Assembly (NCBI GenBank): GCA_026075535.2
Contig: AP026543.1
Location: forward strand, 558,001 to 622,000
Source: Tricholoma matsutake
Taxonomy: Eukaryota; Basidiomycota; Agaricomycetes; Agaricales; Tricholomataceae
Direction: 5' to 3'
DNA: 64,000 nucleotides
The stretch's first letter is position 1. Each line of letters opens with the position of its first letter. Of the stretch, positions 1 to 10,844 are shown piece by piece. The position numbers and the translations under genes were made by a program. The notes beneath the pieces are model-generated. The model searched no databases. It saw nothing but the letters and a program-made list of their open reading frames with translations, and was not told where the DNA came from.

Positions 1-286
1 GTGAAGACGACAAAAATCAAATATAACCTAAAAATAGAAAAAGGCAGAGATAGGCAGATCAAGGCCGCCGAATGACATCATACCAAGGGGTATGTGTCGG
101 AAGGGGTACTCCGCCTCTAAATATAAAAGTGTCAACATGTACAAACATGATAGCAAGGGAAAATTAGTAATAAAATCCAGAAAAATCATAGAAAATGAAG
201 AATAGAAGGAAATGAGGTGGGGAAAAATATAGGACAAACATAAAAAATAGGAAAAACACACAGGGCACCCCCCTAGTCCCCTTACA
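1..286 (-). repeat. 3' LTR of the chromovirus
   Basis: The same sequence recurs at 5621-5907 at about 97% identity. By eye the two copies differ at 9 positions, all transitions, five of them explicable as loss of an ancestral CpG. On the minus strand this copy lies downstream of pol, so it is the 3' LTR. Confidence 0.92.
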
Positions 287-299
287 TCACCCCCTCTCT
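287..299 (-). other. Polypurine tract of the chromovirus
   Basis: Read on the minus strand this is AGAGAGGGGGTGA, abutting the 3' LTR at position 286. A purine run here is the expected plus-strand DNA primer of an LTR retrotransposon. Confidence 0.75.
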
Positions 300-3200
300 A
301 AGATGCATCGCCCCGATGCATTTGAAATCGTATACGACCAAAGTCCGTGACTTGAATGTGACGCGGTGCAGCAGTGTGCCGTCGGTGGAATTCCTTGATT
401 AACCGAGGGGCATTTACATCAGACTCTTCGACCCATGAGTTCTCCTCATACCCATAACCCTTCCAATGTACCAAATACTGGAGTTTTCCTCGACGCAAAC
501 GGCTGTCCAAGATTGACTCGACTTCATATTGGGGTTCTCCCTCGATCACTGTAGGTGGTGGTGGTGGGTGTGAATGGCGTCCCGGGAACGGATCTGGGGG
601 AGCTGGAAGCAATTTGACGACATGGAAGACGGGATGGAGTCTGGACATGGAGGCTGGGAGGCGTAGACGATAGGCATGTGTTCCAACGCACTTGACAATG
701 GGGAAAGGTCCCAAGAAGCGATGAGCAAGTTTCTTGGATGGACGTGTAGTGGAGATGTCACTGGAGTCAAGATAAACTCGATCACCAACCTTGTACTGAG
801 GGGTTGGGGAGTGGCGCTGGTTGTAAAATTGCGCCATGTCGTCCTTCGCCTTTGCTAAGGCTGCCCTTGCCTCCTCCAAGCTATCCCTCATGCGTTCTGT
901 GAACTCATTCACTGTCTCGATGTGTGAGGGAGTTTGGCGAGGTTCAAATCCCATGCGTGGATGTCGTCCAGTGTCTAAGAGGAAAGGGGTCTGTTGAGTG
1001 GAAGCATGGACATGGTTGTTGTACCCAAACTCGGCCAAAGGAAGGAGATCATCCCAATTGTCCTGGTGTTCATTGACAAAGAGGCGGATGTACTGCTCCA
1101 GTTCCTGGTTGACTCGCTCCGTCTGGCCATCAGTTTGTGGGTGATAAGCAGTTGAAGCGAGGAGTTTGATCCCCAGGAGTCGGTACAGCTCACGAGTGAA
1201 CTCTGCCATGAACTGAGGGCCACGATCCGAGAGGAAGGCACCAGGAAGTCCATGTAATTTCCACACGTGGTGGAGGTAGAGTCGAGTGGCACCTAGGGCA
1301 CTGACAGTGGTGTGAGTGGGAATGAAGTGAGCGCATTTTCCCACTGAGTCAACTGTGCACATCACTGCATCAAACCCGTTTGACTCTGGCAATTCCAGCA
1401 CAAAGTCGATGCTGACGACATCCCAACGACTCTCTGGAACAGGAAGAGGGTGTAGCTCACCAATAGGCTTGCGACGAGGGACCTTGGTGCATAAGCAAAG
1501 GTCACAAGTGCGACAATACTGACCAATGAGCTGTGACATTTGTGGCCACCAATAGTTCCGTGAGGTGAGCTCCAAGGTCTTCCAGCGTCCGGGGTGGCCA
1601 GCAATCTGTGAGTCATGGTGTTGGGATATGATGCGCCGGCAAAGGTCTGGGTCATTGGGAACATAGATGCGATCCCTAAAATACAACAAGTCCTCCTTTT
1701 CAGCCCACTCTGCTGCACGTAAGGAAAGGGTCGATCCCTTCCTCAGTTCTTTAACAGCTCGGGCGACAACATCCTCATGTAAACCGCTACGGTTTGCGTG
1801 ACAAATGTCACGTAGGATGTCCCGCTCCTTGCCCTGGGGTGCGATGCCTTCCAGTGCCCAAATGGTGAACAGGTCTGGCTGCAACAGCACAATGTTTTGG
1901 TTGTCACTGCTGCCATCCCCATGGTCTGCATGTCGGGATAGGGCATCGGTCTTCCCCATGCTGTGACCTGGACGGTGGTGTAAGGAGAAGTCGAATCTAG
2001 ATAGATACAGGGACCAACGAGCTTGACGACGGTTCAATTTCTTGGCCGTCATGAAGTACTCGAGGTTCTTGTGATCCGTCCAAATTTCCACCTTGTGTTG
2101 GGCACCCTCGAGGAAGTGTCGCCACTCCTCAAGCGCATGCATTATCGCCAACATCTCCTTGTCATGGATCTCGTAGTTTCTCTCTACAGCACTAAGGCTT
2201 TTGGAGTAGAACGCAACAGGATGCCACTTCTGGTCCTCCGGAGACTGCTGAGACAACACAGCGCCCGTTGCAAAGTCAGAACTGTCGGCTTCTACACGAA
2301 AAGGACGCGAATCGTCAGCAAAGGTAAGGATCGGAGCAGAAGTGACCATCTCCTTAAGCTTTTCGAACGCCTCCTGTTGTGCATTATCCCACCTCCATGC
2401 CTCCTTTCCTGTCAAGTCGAACAGCGGTCGTGCATGATGTGAGAAATCCTTGATAAAACGCCGATAAAAATTGATGAAGCCCAGGAAAGACTGCACCTCC
2501 TTCTTGTTCGTGGGCGTAGGCCAAGCTGTGACCCCGTTTACCTTGATAGGATCCATCTCCACTTGACCCTCCGAGATAATCAGGCCGAGGTACTCGATCT
2601 TGGTCCTTTCGAACTCGCATTTGTCCTGATGAAGGTAGAGTTTGTACCGTCGAAGTCGCTCTAGGACGAGGCGCGTGATGTGACGGTGCTCTTCAACCGT
2701 GCGAGTGAAGATGAGGATGTCGTCGAGATAGATGCAGACAACGCCTTCGAGGATGAGGTCATGGAAGATGTCGTTCATCATGGTCTGAAAGGTGGCAGGG
2801 CTATTAGTAAGGCCAAAGAACATGACAAGCGGTTCAAAAAGACCACGGTTGGTACGAAAGGCTGCCTTCCACTCATCTCCCTCCTTTATCCTCACATTAT
2901 TATAGCCCCAATGGACATCGAGCTTGGTAAAGTATCGGGCTCCACGGAGCTGGTTTACGAGTTCGGAGATGAGGGGTAGTGGGTAGCGATTTTTGACCGT
3001 GATGTTGTTGAGTCTTCTGTAGTCTTGAACCGGTCGAAGTGAGCCATCCTTCTTCTTGACAAAGAAAAAGGGAGAGGCCATGGGTGACTTCGATGGTCGA
3101 ATACGTCCAGAGGCCAGGTGCTCGTCAATGAACTGGTCAAGCTGCCGTTGTTCCTCCGGAGAGAGAGGATAGACCTTGCAGGATGAAGGGGTTGCGCCGG

Positions 3201-4242
3201 GGGTGAGTTCGATCGCGTGATCCCATGGCTTACGCGCAGGAAGAGAGTCGAATGACTCCTTGGAGAACACATCTTCAAACTCATGGAGATGAGGGAGTAA
3301 GGAGTTAGTAGAGGATTTAGCAGTGTTGTTTTTGTGGAAGGCCTCGGCGAGGCGTTGGGATATGTTCGATGTGGCACACACCTCATGTGATGAGCGAATC
3401 GCAGTGTAGAAGATCCGATCACCCTCCTCCACTTCCTCTGGGTCCTCATCATCATCATCCGAGTCTGGCATTAGATCAGGAACCCCTTCCAATTCCACTT
3501 CAGGTATAGGCAGGGGTCCAGCACGACACTTCTGAGTTCGTCGTATTGCTGCCTTCTGTCCACGACGTTCTTGCCTGGCTTCTGTGAAACACGTCCGACA
3601 GCGGGATGGACATCGGCTCATGGTAACCTCCCTGGTGCGCCAGTCGACCTCTGGGTTATGGTCTCGAAGCCATGGATATCCCAAAATCGCCTTTTGCTTT
3701 CCTAATTGAGTGACAGCAAAAAGGGCACGCTCACTATGATCTTTGTAACGGAGAACCAGGTCTGCAACCTCTCGGATGGCACCAGCTTCATTTGGGGATC
3801 CATCCATGTTATATACAGGTATCGGACGTGAGAGTGAGCGAGTATTTAGACGATGTTGTTGTACCAGATGGGAATTGATGAAGAGACCAGTCGCACCAGA
3901 GTCCAGGAGCGCAGAGACACCGAGTATCTGTCCAGTGTCGGTCGTCTGCAGTTCGATGGCTAGGTTTAAGGAATGTGCAGAGGGAGTGGATGCCACAATA
4001 TACTTGTGTGGTAGTTTACGCTCCCATGATTTAATTTTGGGACGTGGAGTAGAAGGAGAGATGGGGAGAGCAGGTACGTCTTTAGCCAACTTCGAAGGGT
4101 CAGAGAGGGGAGCAGTCACAGAAATGGATTCATTCTCCAGGGATTCAACTGACAAGACTTCAAAGCGGTTATGGACAGGCAGTGAGGGCGTATGATTCAC
4201 TCGCTGCGAATAGGAAAATCCTGCTCCTCTACAACTTCCAGC
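298..4242 (-). CDS. pol: Chromovirus Pol polyprotein (protease, RT, RNase H, integrase, chromodomain)
   Basis: Encodes the enzymes that copy the element RNA into DNA and insert it. Visible in order: aspartic protease motif LLDSGATGLFIN near residue 100; reverse transcriptase with LDVHWGYNNVRI and the catalytic YLDDILIF (about 340-560); RNase H starting VEADSSDFATGAVLSQ; integrase with an HHCC zinc-binding region (H..H then CRTCDLC), aspartates in VVSIDF and LSDRGPQF, and a later Glu; a C-terminal chromodomain containing YLVHWKGYGYEENSW. Chromodomains usually steer such elements toward marked chromatin. The frame is open from 4242, 15 codons upstream of the first usable-looking codon (GTG at 4200, not ATG), and is -1 relative to gag. 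Translation by frameshifting or reinitiation is therefore likely. No internal stop or indel is seen across about 1300 residues. Confidence 0.93.
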   Translation of the reverse strand, partial: AGSCRGAGFSYSQRVNHTPSLPVHNRFEVLSVESLENESISVTAPLSDPSKLAKDVPALPISPSTPRPKIKSWERKLPHKYIVASTPSAHSLNLAIELQTTDTGQILGVSALLDSGATGLFINSHLVQQHRLNTRSLSRPIPVYNMDGSPNEAGAIREVADLVLRYKDHSERALFAVTQLGKQKAILGYPWLRDHNPEVDWRTREVTMSRCPSRCRTCFTEARQERRGQKAAIRRTQKCRAGPLPIPEVELEGVPDLMPDSDDDDEDPEEVEEGDRIFYTAIRSSHEVCATSNISQRLAEAFHKNNTAKSSTNSLLPHLHEFEDVFSKESFDSLPARKPWDHAIELTPGATPSSCKVYPLSPEEQRQLDQFIDEHLASGRIRPSKSPMASPFFFVKKKDGSLRPVQDYRRLNNITVKNRYPLPLISELVNQLRGARYFTKLDVHWGYNNVRIKEGDEWKAAFRTNRGLFEPLVMFFGLTNSPATFQTMMNDIFHDLILEGVVCIYLDDILIFTRTVEEHRHITRLVLERLRRYKLYLHQDKCEFERTKIEYLGLIISEGQVEMDPIKVNGVTAWPTPTNKKEVQSFLGFINFYRRFIKDFSHHARPLFDLTGKEAWRWDNAQQEAFEKLKEMVTSAPILTFADDSRPFRVEADSSDFATGAVLSQQSPEDQKWHPVAFYSKSLSAVERNYEIHDKEMLAIMHALEEWRHFLEGAQHKVEIWTDHKNLEYFMTAKKLNRRQARWSLYLSRFDFSLHHRPGHSMGKTDALSRHADHGDGSSDNQNIVLLQPDLFTIWALEGIAPQGKERDILRDICHANRSGLHEDVVARAVKELRKGSTLSLRAAEWAEKEDLLYFRDRIYVPNDPDLCRRIISQHHDSQIAGHPGRWKTLELTSRNYWWPQMSQLIGQYCRTCDLCLCTKVPRRKPIGELHPLPVPESRWDVVSIDFVLELPESNGFDAVMCTVDSVGKCAHFIPTHTTVSALGATRLYLHHVWKLHGLPGAFLSDRGPQFMAEFTRELYRLLGIKLLASTAYHPQTDGQTERVNQELEQYIRLFVNEHQDNWDDLLPLAEFGYNNHVHASTQQTPFLLDTGRHPRMGFEPRQTPSHIETVNEFTERMRDSLEEARAALAKAKDDMAQFYNQRHSPTPQYKVGDRVYLDSSDISTTRPSKKLAHRFLGPFPIVKCVGTHAYRLRLPASMSRLHPVFHVVKLLPAPPDPFPGRHSHPPPPPTVIEGEPQYEVESILDSRLRRGKLQYLVHWKGYGYEENSWVEESDVNAPRLIKEFHRRHTAAPRHIQVTDFGRIRFQMHRGDAS

Positions 4243-5315
4243 TTAACCTCCTCTGCAACTTGATCCTTTGCTTCCTCAACATCTACAAGTGCCAACAAAT
4301 CTTGCAGGAGTTCGTCTCGTCCCTCGGGGGTGAGCATGCGGATATCCTGACGATGGGGACACGCTCCAGCCCTGTGTCCAGGTTCCCCACAATGGTAGCA
4401 GAGATCCAACTTACGTGCACGGCTGCGGGCTGCATCAACATCCATTGGTACTGGGATATTGACGGCTGGTGTGGGAGTTTGACGAGCAGGAATGGGGTTA
4501 GGGCAGGGGAGGCTTCGATTGAAGGTGTAGGGTGTATGAGTGGTAGTTGGAGCACGGAATGCAGCATTAAACGCTGCATTTGTGAGTCGGTTCTCGTCAC
4601 AGAGTGAAGCAGCTTCATACCAAGCAAGGATATCATCGTCCGCTGGGCGCCCTTCCAACATCTGTGCAATCTGGTCCTGAATTTCTCGGTTGAGCCCCCG
4701 TCGGAACTTCACCACCACTGGTAACCCACTCCCATACCCTGCCATGTCCACCAAATCCTTGAACTCATTGATATAGTCGTCCACGGATCGACGTCCCTGG
4801 TGGTAAGTGGATGACTCAAGTCGTGTCACTGCTCGGTGGCGTTCATTGAGGGGGCAGAAGTGGCGTACAAACTCAGCTCGAAAGTCACCCCAAGTGGAGA
4901 AAGGTAGAGAACCGAGTTCTTTAGTTTGACGTAGGATACAGTCCACATAGAGATAGGCGCGTTCAGATTTCATGTATGTGAAGGCCCAATAAATTTTTGC
5001 AGCCTCATCGACGAATTGATGCAACTGGAGACTAATGTATAACTCACAGGAATTAAGGAATGCACGTCCCTGCGCACGTGCACCATTAAATTCGGCGGGG
5101 GGGGATGGTTTGATCTGGGCACGTTCCTTAGTGGATGCGTTTGGCAAAACATCGTTGTTGGGTGCGCTTGGAGTCGTGAAGGGGGAACTATTAGTCGTAG
5201 GGTTAGCCTGGAGGGTCCTAACAAAGTTTTCAATCGTAGATTTAAGCGAGTCGATTTGCGCGCGCATTCCGGAAACGTTGCTTTCAAGCGCGTCAAAGCG
5301 TTCTGATGCGTCCAT
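4197..5315 (-). CDS. gag: Chromovirus Gag with zinc knuckle
   Basis: A 372-residue structural protein that would form the virus-like particle and bind element RNA. It starts at an ATG at 5315. The N-terminal part holds a short coiled-coil-like stretch, the middle resembles a retrotransposon gag capsid domain (for example FNGARAQGRAFLNSCELYI), and a single CCHC knuckle, CYHCGEPGHRAGAC, lies near residue 305. The stop codon (4199-4197) lies inside the open pol frame, giving an overlap of about 46 nt in the -1 frame. The frame is intact. Confidence 0.9.
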   Translation of the reverse strand: MDASERFDALESNVSGMRAQIDSLKSTIENFVRTLQANPTTNSSPFTTPSAPNNDVLPNASTKERAQIKPSPPAEFNGARAQGRAFLNSCELYISLQLHQFVDEAAKIYWAFTYMKSERAYLYVDCILRQTKELGSLPFSTWGDFRAEFVRHFCPLNERHRAVTRLESSTYHQGRRSVDDYINEFKDLVDMAGYGSGLPVVVKFRRGLNREIQDQIAQMLEGRPADDDILAWYEAASLCDENRLTNAAFNAAFRAPTTTHTPYTFNRSLPCPNPIPARQTPTPAVNIPVPMDVDAARSRARKLDLCYHCGEPGHRAGACPHRQDIRMLTPEGRDELLQDLLALVDVEEAKDQVAEEVKLEVVEEQDFPIRSE

Positions 5316-5620
5316 GTCGCTAGGGAGCGCGTTTGGCGAAAATGGCGGCGTAATAAAGGCGAGAGTATCTGGAACGGTGTGTAGGGACTCTGTGGAGCTT
5401 TGGGAAGTGTTGTCCAGTCCGTACCTGCCTATCTTGGGCAGCGCGTTCGCGATTTTCGGGCCTTAGGGGAGAGTTTTCTACTATAAGGGCAACCTAAGCC
5501 TCTAGCAAAGGGAAATGCGAAGTTAAAATTATACTACATAATACAGGGATTGGGGGCGCACCTAGCAAAGGGAAATCCGAAGAGAAAACTCTAAGGATCC
5601 CCTTGCTGATGCCCAGTATA
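5316..5620 (-). other. Untranslated leader of the chromovirus
   Basis: About 305 bp between the 5' LTR and the gag ATG. It contains two similar short blocks ending in a shared CTAGCAAAGGGAAAT-type string (around 5513 and 5561). No ORF is supported. A primer binding site should lie next to 5620 on the minus strand, but I cannot match it to a tRNA end with confidence. Confidence 0.6.
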
Positions 5621-5907
5621 TGTGAAGACGACAAAAATCAAATATAACCTAAAAATAGAAAAAGGCGGAGATAGGCGGATCAAGGCCGCCGAATGACATC
5701 ATACCAAGGGGTATGTGTCGGAAGGGGTACTCCGCCTCTAAATATAAAAGTGTCAACATATACAAACATGATAGCAAGGGAAAATTAGTAATAAAATCTG
5801 GAAGAATCATAGAAAATGAAGAATAGAAGGAAATGAGGTGGGGAAAAATATGGGACGAACATAAAAAATAGGAAAAACACACAGGGCACCCCCTTAGTCC
5901 CCTTACA
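5621..5907 (-). repeat. 5' LTR of the chromovirus
   Basis: A 287-bp TG..CA repeat matching 1-286. On the minus strand it precedes gag, so it carries the promoter of the element. Confidence 0.92.
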
Positions 5908-7352
5908 CTCCCAGCAATATTCAACTACTGGGTGTCAATTGACAGGGCCCCTATGGATGAGGAGGAGAGTTGCATTCATGCCAAGGTAAACTCACAAGCA
6001 TGTGAAGGTTGTATTATTGATCACATCGCCACGAACTAACAACCTGGCTTTCCAACAACTGGCAAATGACCAAAGGCTGCTCACAGAAATTGAATGACTT
6101 CAAAGTAAAGCAGTTGGAAGTCATTTGGAGCTTGTACCAGGACCGAGTTTTCCAACAGATCGCAAACCTGTTAGGTGTTGAGGATGCCACCACAAGTACA
6201 CCAGGATGGTTCCAAGCATGACTGCCAGCTATCAAGCATGTTTTTGACACCATGAATGCAGAGGAGAAAGCCATCCTTGAAGTTGAACAGGAGAAAATGA
6301 TGCAGGAAGGATATCCCAAGCAGACAAAGTGAAGGTAAGTTGAAGCTGATGCCATTGCCAATGCCGTTGCCAATGCTGAACATAAGAAAAAGTTTACAGT
6401 CTAGCAGAAAAATACCTGCTTAAGCATGTGGTGGAGAATGCACGACAACAGTGGCTAGAAATGGAGGTGTTGTTTGTGACATTTACAGCCTAGATTGCAC
6501 CTAATGGTTTGATGGTTGTTGATGCATGAGTCCCCAAATCATTTACTGCCAATGCAATGCCAATGCCAATGCTGACTCCAGTCATGAAAATGTTGCCTCT
6601 CTGATGGCCACCCCTGCACAATTGTTTCTGGACACGTATCATGATCAAGTCACTGGACTGAAGCGAAACCTTATGAGCTATATCAAGGGTTTATGCCCAT
6701 CAGACCTTGCTTCAAGGTCGGCAATGCAACATAATGCAACACTAACCTGATTAACAATGACTAATGATGACTTCCCGATCCTTCCCACACCATGGAATGT
6801 ATCACAATATAAGAAAAAAGAGCTGGAAGAATGGTTTATGTTGTATGTTGGCCAGCATTACAGTATGTTGACCTTTTATTCCAGAAACCATTATTCATCT
6901 GCATGCAGAACTGGCCAATAATGGTCATAGTTGCAATATCCATTCAAAGCAATTGCCCATTGGACCTCATCATTTGTCAGTCCAGAATATCTCCCAGCTA
7001 AATTCAAATTCAGAGACCCACGGAACATGCACAAGAGTGTCCTAGAAGACTTCTTTGACCGTGTTCTGCAGTGACAAATAGTGCAGGGCCCTGAAAGAGT
7101 GTTCTGGTTCAAAGCGATCAAAGCCAGGGATGGGAGTGTGGCTCCTGCACACTATCTGAATGATTTGAATAACCCTTCACCTTCCTGATGCATTTCAAAA
7201 TGCAGGGGCTGAAGAAATGACAATGCTGATCCTCATAGCAGCACCAAGCTGGGGGCTGTTGCTGATGCCAAACTGCCTTCTGCAAACTGCAGGGGCTGAA
7301 GAAATGATGATGCTGATGGTGATCCTCAAACCAGCACCAAACTGGAAACCAT
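5908..7352 (+). pseudogene. Gene family X, copy 1, 5' part (unknown function)
   Basis: I do not recognise this family. The stretch aligns with 29475-29720 and 37442-38480, the better preserved copy 2. Readable pieces include an exon ending in KAILEVEQEKMMQEGYPKQ near 6265-6330, followed by a GTAAG donor, and a decayed version of the block starting at 6774 that in copy 2 reads FKKKDLEEWFMLYVGQHYS. It carries TGA stops and frame breaks. It is cut at 7352 by an LTR element and resumes at 18244. The 130 bp next to the chromovirus (5908-6040) match nothing else I can see. Confidence 0.6.
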
Positions 7353-8548
7353 TTATAGGTTGTCTCCTTGGCTCAAAGGCCGATTCACCATTACAACCAC
7401 ATTCTAATCACATTGGCTAACTTCCACAAGGTCCCAGAAGCAGCACGACCACTCCCAACCAAGTCTACTGAGCATGATATCGTATCAACCATGTTGATCA
7501 TACTTAGAAATCACATTGCACAACCTTAGGACTACCTCAAAAGCCCCTAAGATCCTTCTAAATGACCATCAAACATCCCTGATCAACTTTGAACCAACCA
7601 TGACCATGATCGAACATCATCGAGCATCTTTGAGCATTGTCAAGCATTGTCGAGCATTGTCGAGCATTATTGAGAGACTATGAGCAACATTGGGCACCAC
7701 ATTTGTTATCTATATGGTGGAATACCATGCACCAGGAAGGATTCCAACTCATGCCCAAGCCTGCTGATAGTAGATCAGCCTCGTTCCAAGTCCCTATCGC
7801 ACACAGAACCTGCTGGACAAATTATTGCAAGACTTAGCATGATTAATAAACAAAGGACAGTCCCCTTTTAGTTCTATACCATTTATTACTCTTTCATCAT
7901 ATGATATATATCTTTCTTGTTTGGATTCCAGTCTCCTTTTTGGCCTTGTGCCTTAACTCATATTTTTTGCCTCATGTTCTACACATGTTTCTCATTCCAT
8001 TTTAGGAAGTTTCTTTAAAACATATAAAACTCTGTAGTATCTACTGGAAAATACAAGAAATCATCTTCACCTATCGTCTCGTATACAGTTATAAGAATCA
8101 GATCTATACCCTAAAACAATCTAAGTCTCTACAAGTTTTCTCAATTGATGAGAAACCTCTGTGATCATTGTCTCCTTGATCCTCCTTCGATCCTCTTGTC
8201 GCTAGCACTAGTAACCAGTTCAACACTTTGTAGCCATTGGCTATACCCTTCATATACTATCGACCTATCAAAAGGTCCTCGGAATTCACACTTTGACCAT
8301 CAACAATAGAACTCATTTGCTGTTGATCTCATCAATCGTCCTCGATATCAATTGATACCCCATCAGACCACGTCAAATACCTTTGTCTCCTGTAGCACTA
8401 CCTTTGCAACTAGTACCAACTAATTATCTTCCCATAGGTTCGACTACGAACATTCGGAACAACTCACACCCTTCCTCTGACTCGTCGCAAATATCATCGA
8501 TTGCCTCATCAGCTGTTTTGGTGGTTTTCCCGGGTTGAGTATCATCAT
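7353..8548 (+). repeat. 5' LTR of the LARD-like element; also the empty-site paralog of the copia insertion
   Basis: Aligns with 12063-12620 plus 17637-18243. Around 7935-7955 it runs without interruption through the point where the second copy contains the copia element. A run of GAGCATTGTC-like decamers near 7620-7675 makes this copy slightly longer than its partner. Paired differences at about 7475-7520 look like alternative losses of the same CpG sites. Confidence 0.82.
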
Positions 8549-8552
8549 TTTT

Positions 8553-8571
8553 GGAGCCCACCGCAAGGGGT
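8553..8571 (+). other. Putative primer binding site of the LARD-like element
   Basis: TGGAGCCCACCGCAAGGGG begins four bases after the 5' LTR. It starts with TGG, as expected for pairing with a tRNA CCA end, and its complement could be a tRNA acceptor strand. I have not matched it to a named tRNA. Confidence 0.5.
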
Positions 8572-8824
8572 TTCTGAATTAGTTCATCATCGGACCTCCC
8601 CACCTTTTCACCACCATGTTTTTCAGTCTTTGGCTGAAGGAAGCTCAATGATTTTGATTTTGCATTAAGCTCATAGTGCCTCTGACCCTCCTGAACAACC
8701 AGGAGATCTTGATACAGTATCTCGACCATCGATAATATTATTTCGTACTCTTTTGCCCTTCGTGTTTACTATTTTGCTACCATCTTTGACTTCTAAACAC
8801 ATGAAACCTGATATCGCATGAATT

Positions 8825-9175
8825 TTGACTTTGCAGCCCCCAAAATTTACTTTGAACATGTCAATGTCCTTTATGCCAGCCCATGGCCATTCTACATCTC
8901 CAAAATTCGATCCAACACAGCCCAGAGAACTCCGAAAATTCTTCAAAGAGCTTGAATTTCTCTTTCCAACTTGCAGTATTACAGATCAGGACCTAAAGAA
9001 GAAGCATACTTGCAGATATGTCGACATCGATTCTTGTGAGCTCTGGGAATTGCTTCCAGAGTACCAGCCCGGCACCTCGTTTAATGCATTTTGCATTGCA
9101 GTACACAAGTTCTATCCCAGATCAGAAGACGAACACCAATACAGCATTTTGGACATGGATACTCTCATTCACTGA
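8825..9175 (+). pseudogene. Gag-like fragment in the LARD-like element
   Basis: A 116-residue reading frame containing FDPTQPRELRKFFKELEFLF and FNAFCIAVHKFYP. This resembles the capsid region of basidiomycete Ty3/gypsy Gag proteins, with a short helical core and conserved aromatic residues. It stops before any zinc knuckle, and no protease or reverse transcriptase follows. The 276 bp between the LTR and this frame contain no supported gene. The assignment rests on pattern memory. Confidence 0.5.
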
Positions 9176-10844
9176 TGATGCTCAACCTGGAAACCCAAAC
9201 AAAACCCACAAAATGGCTTTGGATGGTATAACACAAGTCAGAGGAAGGATGCGAGGCCCTCTCGATGTCACCTGTCAGATCAACCATCAAATAGTCATAA
9301 AATAACTGCTTGTTGAAGCAGTTCGAGGCTAAAAGAATGTGTTTCGAGGACTTGCGATGATTTTTGAGGTGTTGCAATGATTTTCGAGATGTCGTGATGC
9401 TTTTCAAAGTAGTTTCGAGGAATTTTGAGTGCACAGATATGTTTGGATGCAAGATTGGGGGACTAGACGAGTAGTAGAAGTGAAGAAAAGGCTAATCGAG
9501 GGAAGCAAGAGCAAAAATAGCATAATGTGAGGAATTTTGAGGAATTTTGAGGAAGTTTAGCATAAAACACCAAACTTTGGACTGAATAAGACTAAACCAA
9601 ACTCTCAAATCACTGTGATCTGGGAGGAAGACAACGACTTTCTTGTTTTTCTTTGTATCTAGTACATCTTCTTGTATAAAATAAAGAAAGTACCTAAAAA
9701 GGCTAGAGAACATGAGGCAAACATGTGGAAAACTCGAGGCAAAACACAATATAAGTATATCAGAACAATAAAGCGAGCCTAGAAGGGGTGAATATAACAC
9801 ATGATGAAGAAATAATAAGAAAGAATAGTTAAAACTGGACTGTCCTTGTTATAAATTGAATAAAAGATTGGACACTGCTTTGAGTGGATTGTATGCGTGC
9901 ACATGCAGTCAAAATGTGTTTGATATACTCGATATAGTGTCCCATGTGTCCAGCATGCATCCGAAGATTGTTTGAATAGGAAATACTGTGTCCGACAATG
10001 TTTTTCGAGGTTTGATGTTTTTCGAAGATTTTCGAAGATTCTTCAGACTTTGTTCGTGGCCCGATATCGGTGCAATATTGTTCGACAATGGCAGGGGATA
10101 CGTCTGGCATGTGTGCGATGACCATTGGGATAGTGATATAGTGTCCGATGTCGATTTTCAATGTTCGATGATTTTCGAAGTCGGTCGAGGAAATATCGGA
10201 CTTGTTTGAAGGCCAATATCGCTGCGATATTGCTCGATACTGGTTCGGAACTCATCGACGATGTTCCAGGTGTATGTCCTGAGCTGTACAAAAGTCAGGG
10301 GAATTGTATTATGGCAGCCAAAGGCATACAAAGAATTTCAAGGTGTCACAAAGAGTTTCGAAGCATTGCAAAGAATTTTGAAGCATTCTCATGACTTTGT
10401 AGAGGTTTGTAGAGGTTTGTAGGGCTTCGGAGGGGTTTGTAGAGCTTCGGAGGGGTTTGTATGGGTTTGTAGAGCTTCAACAACAATCGTAGATGTGTTT
10501 TCTGAGCTTGAACAACAAGGTGGACCTATCATCACAAACAGCTTCGCACCAGTATTTTCGACTCAAACAATCTAGGAGTTTATTATAGGTCATTCTACAA
10601 CATTACAAATTTTCTTCGCTCAAAACACAGAATTTCGGAAGCTGAACAAAGTTGAGCTTTTGTTCGAGGGTTTCAAATGGATTCATGGACTTGAATCGCA
10701 CATCATCTTGAAGTTAAGTTCCCAGATCATTATCCCAATGACCCATATGCTCTGAACGACATCCACGATGCCACCAAATTTGTTTTAGCATCTTCGAACT
10801 CGTATTCCATTCCCCAGCCATCAATTTCGACCTCGAATCCATCA
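9176..10844. other. Non-coding interior of the LARD-like element, TCGA-rich
   Basis: No supported ORF. The stretch is dense in TTTCGAGG and TTTTCGAAG-type words (for example 9300-9440 and 10000-10050). It contains a short tandem array at about 10393-10470 built from GGTTTGTAGAGCTTCGGAGG-like units. The many surviving CpGs inside TCGA contrast with CpG loss elsewhere. Confidence 0.6.

Larger units (their letters stand above)
1..5907 (-). mobile_element. Ty3/gypsy chromovirus LTR retrotransposon, near full length
   Basis: Two direct repeats of 286/287 bp (1-286 and 5621-5907) flank a minus-strand gag (4197-5315) and pol (298-4200). The right copy starts TG and ends CA; the left copy lacks only its first T, which falls outside the window. 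Pol order is protease, reverse transcriptase, RNase H, integrase, chromodomain, which defines the chromovirus branch of Ty3/gypsy. Both frames are open over their full length, so this is among the youngest insertions here. The left flank is outside the window, so the target duplication cannot be checked. I recognise no clear tRNA primer site next to the 5' LTR. Confidence 0.93.

Noticed and set aside
2023..2442. Plus-strand 139-residue frame and other frames inside the chromovirus
   Set aside because: Antisense to the intact pol ORF; no independent support.
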